DNA of 37,960 bases from Oscillospiraceae bacterium. Its GTDB lineage: Bacteria > Bacillota > Clostridia > Oscillospirales > Ruminococcaceae. Below, in pieces: positions 7,614-14,800 of this stretch. Made by a program: the position numbers and the translations under genes. Position 1 is the first letter of the stretch. Each line of letters opens with the position of its first letter. The stretch is taken from NCBI GenBank assembly GCA_009783695.1, contig WRCY01000017.1:1-37960 (forward strand). The letters run 5' to 3'. A model generated the notes under the pieces. The model ran no database searches, had not been told where the DNA came from, and worked only from the letters and a program-made list of their open reading frames with translations.

Positions 7614-8405
7614 ATGGCACTTATTATTCCGCTTTGCAGCTCCAGCAGCGGGAACTCGGTTTTTATCGGTTCGAGAAGCGCAGGGGTTTTAATTGACGCG
7701 GGGTGCAGTTTCAAGAAACTGCGCCTTTTACTTAACTCCTGCGAAATCGGTATCGGCGCGGTTAAAGCCGTGCTTGTAACCCATGAACACACCGACCACG
7801 CCAAAGGTTTATTCCAGCTTACAAAGCATACCGATATTCCTGTTTACGCATCAAAAGGCACGTTGCGGAGTTTAATTACGGACAATCAGGTTGCTCCCTG
7901 TGCGGATTTGCATGAGCTTGCGGAACTTCAAAACGTGCCGGCTGACTTTGAAATAAAAGCGTTCTCCACGCCTCACGACAGCGCGGACAGCGCAGGCTTC
8001 ACGTTTGAACAAGCCGATTGTAAAATCGCTTACTGTACCGATTTGGGGACAGTTTCGAGCGAGGTGAGGTTAAATATGCTCGGAAGCGATTTTGTGTTTT
8101 TAGAGTCTAATTATGAGCCGAAGCTGCTGCGGAGAAACCCGAATTATCCGATATTTTTAAAAAAGAGGATAACATCCGATACCGGACACTTATCGAACTC
8201 CGATTGTGCGGATTTTCTCGCTGAGCTTGCAGGTTATGGCGCGACGAGATTTATATTAGGGCATTTAAGCCGTCAGAATAATACGCCGGAAATCGCCTTT
8301 GAAAGTGCGCTTATGCGCTTAAATGCATGCGGTGCTGTGTATAATAAGGATTACACGCTGGAAATCGCATCGGTTGAAACAGAAGGGAGAGTAATCGCGG
8401 TATGA
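7614..8405 (+). CDS. MBL-fold metallohydrolase, WalJ/YycJ-like
   Basis: A 263-residue metallo-beta-lactamase-fold protein. The N-terminus IIPLCSSSSGNSVFIG and the metal motif THEHTDH (His57, His59, Asp61, His62), plus later GHLS and RFILGHLSRQN segments, are typical of WalJ (YycJ). That family is a two-metal exonuclease-like hydrolase linked in Bacillus and relatives to DNA replication and cell-wall coordination. In many Firmicutes it sits beside walKR; here it is instead followed by a deaminase gene whose ATG overlaps its stop by four bases, so walKR linkage is absent. The start follows a leader-element copy. Confidence is high for the fold and family, moderate for the orthologue. Confidence 0.87.
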   Translation: MALIIPLCSSSSGNSVFIGSRSAGVLIDAGCSFKKLRLLLNSCEIGIGAVKAVLVTHEHTDHAKGLFQLTKHTDIPVYASKGTLRSLITDNQVAPCADLHELAELQNVPADFEIKAFSTPHDSADSAGFTFEQADCKIAYCTDLGTVSSEVRLNMLGSDFVFLESNYEPKLLRRNPNYPIFLKKRITSDTGHLSNSDCADFLAELAGYGATRFILGHLSRQNNTPEIAFESALMRLNACGAVYNKDYTLEIASVETEGRVIAV

Positions 8406-8869
8406 ACAGGTTCATGAAAAAAGCCCTCGAAGAAGCCTTCAAGGGCATGGAATCGGGGCAGGGAGGGCCGTTTGGGGCTGCGGTTGTGCAGAACGGTGAA
8501 ATAATAGCCTGCTCACATAATAAAGTTCTCGTTTCAAACGACCCCACAATGCACGCTGAAATCGCAGCTATTCGCATTGCCGCGGAGAAGCTCGGGCGCT
8601 TTGACCTTTCCGACTGTGAAATTTACTCGACCTGCCAGCCGTGCCCGATGTGCCTCGGGGCGGTTTTCTGGGCAAAAATCCCGAAGCTTTATTACGGCTG
8701 CAGTGAAAACGACGCGGCGGAAATCGGCTTTGACGACGCGTTTATTTATGAGACGATTCGGGGGGGATTTGAGAGTCAGGATAAACTTAAAATAGAAGTA
8801 ACAGACAGAGAAGAGTGTTTGAAAGCGTTCAGGGCGTGGGAGGAAAAAGAGGATAAAACGATGTATTAA
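8402..8869 (+). CDS. guaD: Guanine deaminase / nucleoside deaminase family
   Basis: A zinc-dependent deaminase of the cytidine-deaminase superfamily, 155 residues, very close in length and sequence pattern to Bacillus GuaD, which converts guanine to xanthine. Zinc and catalytic residues are present: His51-Ala-Glu53 (MHAEIAAIR) and Pro-Cys81-Pro-Met-Cys84. The GGPFGAAVV, SNDPTMHAE and GFDDAFIYE segments are the ones that distinguish GuaD-like proteins from TadA and CMP deaminases. The ATG overlaps the upstream stop (ATGA), indicating translational coupling. The substrate assignment is by family; other purine or nucleoside substrates are possible. Confidence 0.85.
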   Translation: MNRFMKKALEEAFKGMESGQGGPFGAAVVQNGEIIACSHNKVLVSNDPTMHAEIAAIRIAAEKLGRFDLSDCEIYSTCQPCPMCLGAVFWAKIPKLYYGCSENDAAEIGFDDAFIYETIRGGFESQDKLKIEVTDREECLKAFRAWEEKEDKTMY

Positions 8870-8873
8870 TATC

Positions 8874-8902
8874 TTGACAAATCCGGCAAAGAGAAGTATA
8901 AT
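8874..8902 (+). promoter_or_regulatory. Perfect consensus promoter overlapping a start codon
   Basis: TTGACA (8874-8879), 17 bases, TATAAT (8897-8902). This is exact vegetative consensus in both boxes with ideal spacing. The predicted transcript start near 8909 lies downstream of the ATG at 8901, whose AT is part of the -10 box. A terminator follows at 9068-9099, defining a possible transcript of about 190 nt. Confidence 0.75.
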
Positions 8903-9068
8903 GAAAGCCAAAGAATTTGAAAGCTACACAAGAGGAATAGCTTATCACGCAATTAAATTTGAACGCGGTGAAATCGACGGTAAAACATTTGTTAAAGCTT
9001 TAAAGGTTCAATTAGGGACAGAAGTATTTGATGAAACTAAAAAGATTTTAGATGAAGCAGATAATTAA
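8901..9068 (+). CDS. Small unrecognised protein, about 55 residues
   Basis: The frame reads MKAKEFESYTRGIAYHAIKF and ends KKILDEADN. It is a soluble, helical, charged protein with no motif I can name, but its codon use looks coding. The ATG at 8901 lies inside the -10 box of a perfect promoter, so that promoter's transcript cannot contain it. Either translation uses readthrough from the deaminase operon (GAGAAG lies just upstream), or it starts at a non-ATG codon after AGAGGA (8928-8935), or the promoter drives a non-coding RNA antisense to nothing visible. A terminator follows directly. Confidence 0.55.
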   Translation: MKAKEFESYTRGIAYHAIKFERGEIDGKTFVKALKVQLGTEVFDETKKILDEADN

Positions 9069-9099
9069 TTAACGGGGGCTTTCGCTCCCGTTAATTTTA
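9068..9099. terminator. Terminator between convergent genes
   Basis: ATTAACGGGGGC (9068-9079) pairs with GCTCCCGTTAAT (9084-9095), one G-T wobble and a TTTC loop, followed by a short T run. It overlaps the stop of the convergent anti-sigma gene at 9097. Confidence 0.8.
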
Positions 9100-10356
9100 T
9101 GGAATCTCAAGAAGGATAAAAAACTGATATGCGCTCCAGAAAACGCCTTCTTCGTTTTCCATAGTCCACGAGGTATCGAGCACGAGCATATAGAGCCCCG
9201 CTTGTGTCGGTGCCGTAAAGTCGGACATGAGTCCTGACGAAAGTTGATTAAAATCGGAATCGTAAAGTGCATAATTTACATCTGCTGTAGGCGGCTCGGT
9301 GAATTCGATGCGGAAGTCTCCGCGAATCATCGTAGGCGCTATGGCTCTAAAAGCGTCCTGCGGACGCAGTGGTATTCCGCTGACAGAATAACCTTGCATG
9401 TCAGGTCCGGGTTGGTGATATATAGTTTCGCCGTGGTGCCAGTTTTCAAGCACTGCGGATGTTCCTCCATCTGCATGCATAACCCACGCTCTTTGGGAAA
9501 TTCGGGCGTTTCCGAGGGAATAATCATCCGGGTCGTCCTCGGGCTCTGTAACCGCCGCATTGAAAAGAATCTCAAGCGTTGCGGCAGCAGTATCATACAG
9601 AAAGACTGCTTCCCTTAAAACAGAAACCAGCACTACAAGTTCACCTGTGTCGTCGATACGCAGTGCAGTTGAGGGGGTGGGAGTTTCGACAAATATATAA
9701 GGTCCGGGGTAGATTTCGTAAACTGCGTTCACTACGTCCGATATAGTTTCACTTTTGTTTATAATCGTCATCAGTTCACTTAAATCAAATTTAAATCCGG
9801 ATAAAACAGACGCCACAGGGAAAGGACGGGATTCAGCAGGCTCTGCGCTTATTACATCACCGACTTCGGGTGCGGGAAGCATGTCAGACGACGGGCTGAT
9901 ATCAAACGCCGCGTTAGTTAAATCGCCGCCCATCGGAGCGTAATCGTCCGTGCTTTCATCTGCAGCTTCCATATCGAAATCAAAACGGTTTGCCTCAGCT
10001 GATAATCTCGCGCCGCCGTCAGCGTCATCGAAATACATTTCTTCTTCCATTTCAGCAAATCCGCCGAAACCTTCGCTCTCGGTAATCACCATCATGTTAT
10101 CGGCTAACGGTGCCGCTCCTGCTATTTCATTATTAAACGACGGTGCGCCGCGCAGAACAACGGGAATCACAACCGCCGCCGCAAGTATGCAGATTCCTGC
10201 AACAGCCGCCGCGAGGCGCGAGGTTGGGATTCTGCGGATTAAAGATGGGGTTGGAGTCTGCACTTCTTTGCGCATTTCACGAAGAATACTGTCAATGACA
10301 GCTTCGCCGGGGCGCACTAAATTCATCTCTTCTTTATATGCATCACGAAACGTCAT
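9097..10356 (-). CDS. Membrane-anchored anti-sigma factor (predicted)
   Basis: A 419-residue protein with a short cytoplasmic N-terminus (about 45 residues), one membrane helix (LAAAVAGICILAAAVVIPVVL, roughly 47-68) and a large outside domain. Its start overlaps the end of the ECF sigma gene by 14 bases. By position and topology it should hold that sigma factor at the membrane and release it on an outside signal. The cytoplasmic part has no zinc-binding HxxxCxxC motif, so it is not of the classical ZAS type. Residues about 75-180 are acidic and low in complexity (many D, E, A, P); the C-terminal 230 residues are beta-rich and of no family I recognise. The role is inferred from context. Confidence 0.7.
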   Translation of the reverse strand: MTFRDAYKEEMNLVRPGEAVIDSILREMRKEVQTPTPSLIRRIPTSRLAAAVAGICILAAAVVIPVVLRGAPSFNNEIAGAAPLADNMMVITESEGFGGFAEMEEEMYFDDADGGARLSAEANRFDFDMEAADESTDDYAPMGGDLTNAAFDISPSSDMLPAPEVGDVISAEPAESRPFPVASVLSGFKFDLSELMTIINKSETISDVVNAVYEIYPGPYIFVETPTPSTALRIDDTGELVVLVSVLREAVFLYDTAAATLEILFNAAVTEPEDDPDDYSLGNARISQRAWVMHADGGTSAVLENWHHGETIYHQPGPDMQGYSVSGIPLRPQDAFRAIAPTMIRGDFRIEFTEPPTADVNYALYDSDFNQLSSGLMSDFTAPTQAGLYMLVLDTSWTMENEEGVFWSAYQFFILLEIP

Positions 10357-10885
10357 TGAAATCGACTCCTTCCCTCGCCAAATCGTCCTTCAGCATAAGC
10401 CGCGCTCTGTGAAGCTGCGATTTGACGGTATTTAGTGATAATCCCGTAGCATCGGATATATCGGATAACGACATATCCTCATAATAAAACAGGTGAATAA
10501 CTGTGCGGTATTTTTTCGGCAGGTTCAGAACAGCCGAAAGAACAACGCTCTTTGTTTCCATATTTTTAAGGTTCTTATCTTCAAAAACGTTCGCAACCCC
10601 GAGCCCGTCGTCAGAAAGCTCGGAGGACGAGCGTCGGCGGTTCCAGGAAGATAAAACCAAAGTTTTCGAGGTGTTGACCGTAGTTTTGATGAGCCATGCT
10701 TTGCGGTGTTCTTCATCGTTGTAGGTTTTTTCCGCTCTTATGTACTTTAAGAAAACATCCTGCGTAATATCGCTCGCATCGTGCGGGTTCTTCACGCGGG
10801 AAAAAGCCAGACGGTACACCATGTCGGAATATAGCCGCAAAACACCCTCAAAACTGTCCTTCGTGCACAAAGACAATTCTTTCAT
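10343..10885 (-). CDS. ECF-family RNA polymerase sigma factor
   Basis: A 180-residue sigma-70 family protein of the extracytoplasmic-function group. Region 2 contains LYSDMVYRLAFSRVKNPHDASDITQDVFLKYI, including the DASDITQDVFLK core-binding and -10 recognition helix. Region 4 contains LPKKYRTVIHLFYYEDMSLSDISDATGLSLNTVKSQLHRAR, the -35 recognition helix-turn-helix. Regions 1.1 and 3 are missing, as expected for ECF factors. It precedes and overlaps the predicted anti-sigma gene. The leader contains an inverted repeat (10908-10940) that may be regulatory. Target genes cannot be read from the window. Confidence 0.93.
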   Translation of the reverse strand: MKELSLCTKDSFEGVLRLYSDMVYRLAFSRVKNPHDASDITQDVFLKYIRAEKTYNDEEHRKAWLIKTTVNTSKTLVLSSWNRRRSSSELSDDGLGVANVFEDKNLKNMETKSVVLSAVLNLPKKYRTVIHLFYYEDMSLSDISDATGLSLNTVKSQLHRARLMLKDDLAREGVDFNDVS

Positions 10886-10907
10886 TATTATTTTACCTTT
10901 TGATGTT

Positions 10908-10940
10908 GCAGGGCTATACCATTAATATAAATAACCCTGC
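10908..10940 (-). promoter_or_regulatory. Inverted repeat in the sigma-factor leader
   Basis: On the minus strand GCAGGGTTAT (10940-10931) pairs with ATAGCCCTGC (10917-10908), ten pairs with one G-T wobble, loop 13 nt. It lies 23 bases before the sigma start codon. It may be an operator or a leader hairpin; no poly-T follows, so it is not an obvious terminator. Confidence 0.4.
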
Positions 10941-11013
10941 TTTTCAAGCCTTTCTGTATATAACACTAAGCAACCATGCGAAAGGTTGCGGAAATTAGAA
11001 AAGCATTTACAGA

Positions 11014-11229
11014 TTAATTCTCATGCGAATTAGGATTATTAGTTCTGCCGAGAAGATAATCGACCGAGCAGTTTAAATAGTCGGCAATTTTACACAGCCC
11101 CTCCGATGAAAGCGCGGTTCCTTTATTTAATTGACATATTGCGTCTTTCCTCAAATCGCAATTAATTAACAACGTTTTCAAGGAAATTGATTTTAATTTT
11201 ACATACAGTTTTATCCTGTTTGACAACAT
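11014..11229 (-). CDS. Small XRE-family helix-turn-helix regulator
   Basis: About 71 residues, essentially one Cro/C1-type DNA-binding domain: MLSNRIKLYVKLKSISLKTL, then a DLRKDAICQLNKG turn-helix and the ALSSEGLCKIADYLNCSVDYLLGRT segment, a hallmark of XRE repressors (LxKIADYLxVSxDYLLG). Start is uncertain. The ATG at 11229 has no close ribosome-binding site; a TTG at 11244 sits six bases after AGAGGTG and would add five residues. It follows the orphan RHS fragment in the same orientation and may regulate the toxin locus or be an unrelated passenger. Confidence 0.75.
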   Translation of the reverse strand: MLSNRIKLYVKLKSISLKTLLINCDLRKDAICQLNKGTALSSEGLCKIADYLNCSVDYLLGRTNNPNSHEN

Positions 11230-11264
11230 TTCACAATCATACAAAATAATCACCTCTGCTTTGT

Positions 11265-11400
11265 TTAATTATATATCCGGCTGCCCCGGCGTTCTGTATA
11301 AAAAGCGTGGTCAAACTCGAGATAATTCTCCCCAAAAGCCCCCGCGGTCACCGTCACCGGCATGCTGTCAAAGTACTCCCCGCTGCTCGCTTTAAAATAT
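11265..11400 (-). pseudogene. Orphan RHS-protein fragment downstream of the immunity gene
   Basis: Directly after the stop codon of the membrane protein gene, the minus strand encodes EYFKASSGEYFDSMPVTVT and continues to LEFDHAFYTERRG. This matches the big RHS protein around residues 1890-1915 (YEKANPNPWRYGGEYFDSMPVT then FSQFDTYYRNSS). The DNA for GEYFDSMPVT is almost identical in the two places (near 11350-11385 and 13045-13078). It has no start of its own and ends in a stop after about 40 codons. This is a displaced remnant, as expected where toxin-immunity cassettes have been inserted into or recombined with an RHS gene. Confidence 0.75.
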
Positions 11401-11853
11401 TCACAACAATTTTTTACTTGCTCTATAAAATTTACTTTGCAAAATAAGTGTAATAATATGAAGAATAAAAACAATTGCTCCAATCCACGTAATTGTATAA
11501 ATACCTCCATAAATCAGCCATGAAAGCGGCGAAGCAACTATACAAATAGAAAGAAATATGCAAATTAAAAATGAATACTTCACATCGTTTTTATTTATAC
11601 GGATTACTGTTTTGACAACAAGCATTATTAAGACAATAATTGATAGCAGTGCAGTAATAATGGGAAACCAATTGCCATAACTTACTTCAAAGTAAGAATG
11701 TACAGACCGACTGGATAAAACTTTTCGACTTAACGATTGGTTTACTACACCATAAGGCAACAGCATCAAAATTATTGTTGTTGCAATACAACATAAAGAT
11801 AAGTATATCAACTTTGTTGTATTTTTTTCCTTTTTTGCACTTGTTTTAACCAC
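11401..11853 (-). CDS. Four-helix membrane protein, candidate immunity protein
   Basis: About 150 residues with a basic N-terminus (VKTSAKKEKNTTK) and four predicted membrane helices: LIYLSLCCIATTIILMLLPYG, WFPIITALLSIIVLIMLVV, YSFLICIFLSICIVASPLSW and ITWIGAIVFILHIITLIL. No family is recognised. I prefer the GTG at 11853, about eight bases after AAGGAGGGG; an ATG at 11874 is in frame but inside the ribosome-binding region. The gene overlaps the RHS toxin stop by eight bases, and the ribosome-binding site is encoded by the toxin's last codons (GRRGRRGG), so translation is coupled. Position immediately after a polymorphic toxin and AT-rich composition suggest an immunity role; this is inferred, not shown. 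Confidence 0.65.
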   Translation of the reverse strand: MVKTSAKKEKNTTKLIYLSLCCIATTIILMLLPYGVVNQSLSRKVLSSRSVHSYFEVSYGNWFPIITALLSIIVLIMLVVKTVIRINKNDVKYSFLICIFLSICIVASPLSWLIYGGIYTITWIGAIVFILHIITLILQSKFYRASKKLL

Positions 11854-14800
11854 CTCTTCTTCCCCTCCTTCCATCCCATGCGCTTATTGTTGTATTTGCC
11901 CAGAACATACCGTGGTCTACAGTATATGGTCTTCCTTGAATGTTAATATGTGTAGTCCTGTAATGAGTAGAGTTATTCATTATGATTGAACCTCTTTCAT
12001 CGCCATACTTACTACGTGTAGGTTCACCGAGTTGCCTCGCTATGGGGGTTTCATACTTTCTCAAATTAGCATTTTCCATGTTCATTTGTTCTCTGTCTAT
12101 ATTCCAAAACCATCGTGCGTTTATGTACGCATCTAATCCACCATCTAAATGTTGCGCCCCATGTCCCATTTCGTGAACCAAAGCCATTGCCGGACTCATA
12201 ACAGATGTTCCATCTTTCATGGTAAATCCAAGCTTTGGATTCCAATTTATTGTTCTTGTACCATAGTTATATATTGCGTTTTTATCGGTTGTAAAGTTGA
12301 TAATGAATACCTCTTCTGCATCATTTAACTTATTATAAAGGTCTCTAAATGCTTCGGACCCCTTTAAATACTCTATAGCACGGTTATATTCCGCCAGTGC
12401 CTTCTCATAATCTGCAACTGCTCTATTATATGTGGTGTCATTTCTAAAGTCATTTCTATTTGGTGGACCCACTATTTCTATTTTAAGTCCACTTGGGTCT
12501 CTCCACCTAATCGGATTATTGACACAATACGCATAAAGATTCAGCCCCTGCGGGTCATGGCGTATGATTCCCTGCATGCGCCAAAACGGGTCTTCGCTCA
12601 TAAACCTCCCCGTTCTCGGCTGATAGTGCCTGTTTCTGAGGTAGTACGTGCCATACTCAATAATCTCCGTGCCCGGTATGTAAGTCCGCAGGTTATGCAA
12701 ATGAACATTAGCCGCTGCCAACGCAGAATCCATACCAAGTAACCATGTAGACACGGTTATGCGCAGCATATTACCGCCTGTCAGCGTAAACTCGAGCTGC
12801 TCCGTAGCGTCCGCATTGAAAATCCAACCACCCGCATATCTGTCGTCTTCATAAAAGCGGATTTCTACTTGCTTGATAAAAAGCCAACCCTCAAACTCAA
12901 GCCCCAAATCCATCACGTAATCGCCCGCAGGTAGGTCCTCGATTGAGATTTCCCTTTGCTGGTTGACTTGGAATTTACCAGAGAAGCTACTATTACGATA
13001 ATAAGTGTCGAACTGGCTGAAAGTGTACCATTCATTGCCGCTCGTCACCGGCATGCTGTCAAAATACTCCCCGCCGTAGCGCCAGGGGTTGGGGTTGGCT
13101 TTCTCATAAAACCGTATATTTGACACATAGACATCATTTACCCCGCCATTTGCTGACCGCACGTCAAACTGCAGGATTGCATTATGCCACTCCTCGCCCT
13201 CGCTCAGAGTAATTTCTATATATGCGCTTTGGGTTGTGCCGCTGACGTCTATGTTATTCTTTGACTGCCATCTCGAATAATCGGAGCTTAACAAACCTAC
13301 CTGCAGATGTGAATTGCCTCCGGCTGTTTTATAATCAAATTCAAGTACATATGTCACATTTGGTTTTATTGGCAGCCAGTGTGTACAAGCCCATGAAAAA
13401 TTACTACTTTGAAGCACCAATGTGCCTTCGGGTGTGAAATTCGCTCCACTCGTCCAATAAGTTAGATTAGATAAGGGCATTGACCATTCGGTGTTGTGGT
13501 TGGCTTTCTCATAAAACTTGAAATCAGACACAAAAACATCATTAATCCCGCCGTCAATAGCGTAAACGTCAAGCTGCAGTACGGCATTCTGCCATTCATC
13601 GACTGCGTTCATTGTGATTTCTATTCGCGCGCGCCTCCTGGTCCCGTCCGGAATTAAATCCGTGCGGGCTACCCAGCGACTGCCGTCAGAGCTTATTAAA
13701 CCCGCTTTTAAGTACGAAATGCCGCCATTTGTCTGATAGTCGAACTCCAGGATATAAGTTACGTTTGGCTCCGTCGGCAGATAGTTTGAACATGCATAGG
13801 AAAACCCGCCGCCTTGAAGCTTTAACGTGTCTGCTGATGTAAATGTAACGCCGTTGTTCCTTGTCAGGTCTGATAATGCCAGGCTTAGCGGTTCCTGCGG
13901 TTTCCTCTCATTCCCAAACGCATCATAATCATAACTCTTAGTTACAACCCCCGCGGTGTTTGTCAGTTGCACAACATCGCCGTTCGCGTTGAAAAGGTAA
14001 TAGCTGCTCGGCGCGCCCGTGTCCGTCGACGAGCCGATGAGCCCGATTCCCCTAATATATTTTACCACACTGCTGCCCATCATGTCAAATGCGATGTTTG
14101 CGCCGTCCCAGATGTGCGTGGTGGTTACGCCGTTTGTGGTCTTGCTGCGGCGCAAGCCGTCGGGGTTATAGGTATGAGTGGTGGTCACGCCGTTTGTAGA
14201 AGCGCTCGTCATGCGGCCCCAGTTGTCATAGGCATAGGTCACCGCGCCGTCCGAGAGCTGGTTGCCGTTGCCGTCATAAGTGAAGTTCGTGGTTATGCCG
14301 TTCGTCAAGGTGCCTGTCAGGCGGTTGCTCAGGTCATAGGTGTAGGCGGTGGTGACGCCGTTGTTGTTCATGCCCGCGCGGTTGCCGCGGTTGTCGTAGG
14401 TGTAGGAGATTGTCAAAGGATTGGCAGCTCCGCTTTCTGCTTCCCGCGTTAACCTGCCTAAGCCGTCGCAGGTATAAGTGGTTGTTCTGCCCGTGTGGTC
14501 TGTTTTGGTGCGCTGGTTGCCGTCTAAGAAATAGGTGTAATCATATTGGGATATTGTCGCGCCGCCCCGGTGATTTCTGACCTGCGTAACCAAATTTGCG
14601 GGGTTGTAAGAGTAATTCGTAATTACACCGTTGCCGAGCGTAAGAGAAGCGCGGTTGCCGTTGGTGTCATAGGTGTAAGCAGCGGCGCGTGTGCCGTTTT
14701 CGTTTACGTCGGTTAAACGGTTTAAATTATCATAAATATAACTTGTAGCATGATATGTTACATTGTTAATTCTCGCCTGGAATGTCAAACGGTTTCCGCC

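Noticed and set aside
11401-11510. The first part of the 81-codon frame at 11265-11510 as a gene
   Set aside because: Its upstream part runs out of frame through the immunity gene; only the RHS-like end is meaningful.
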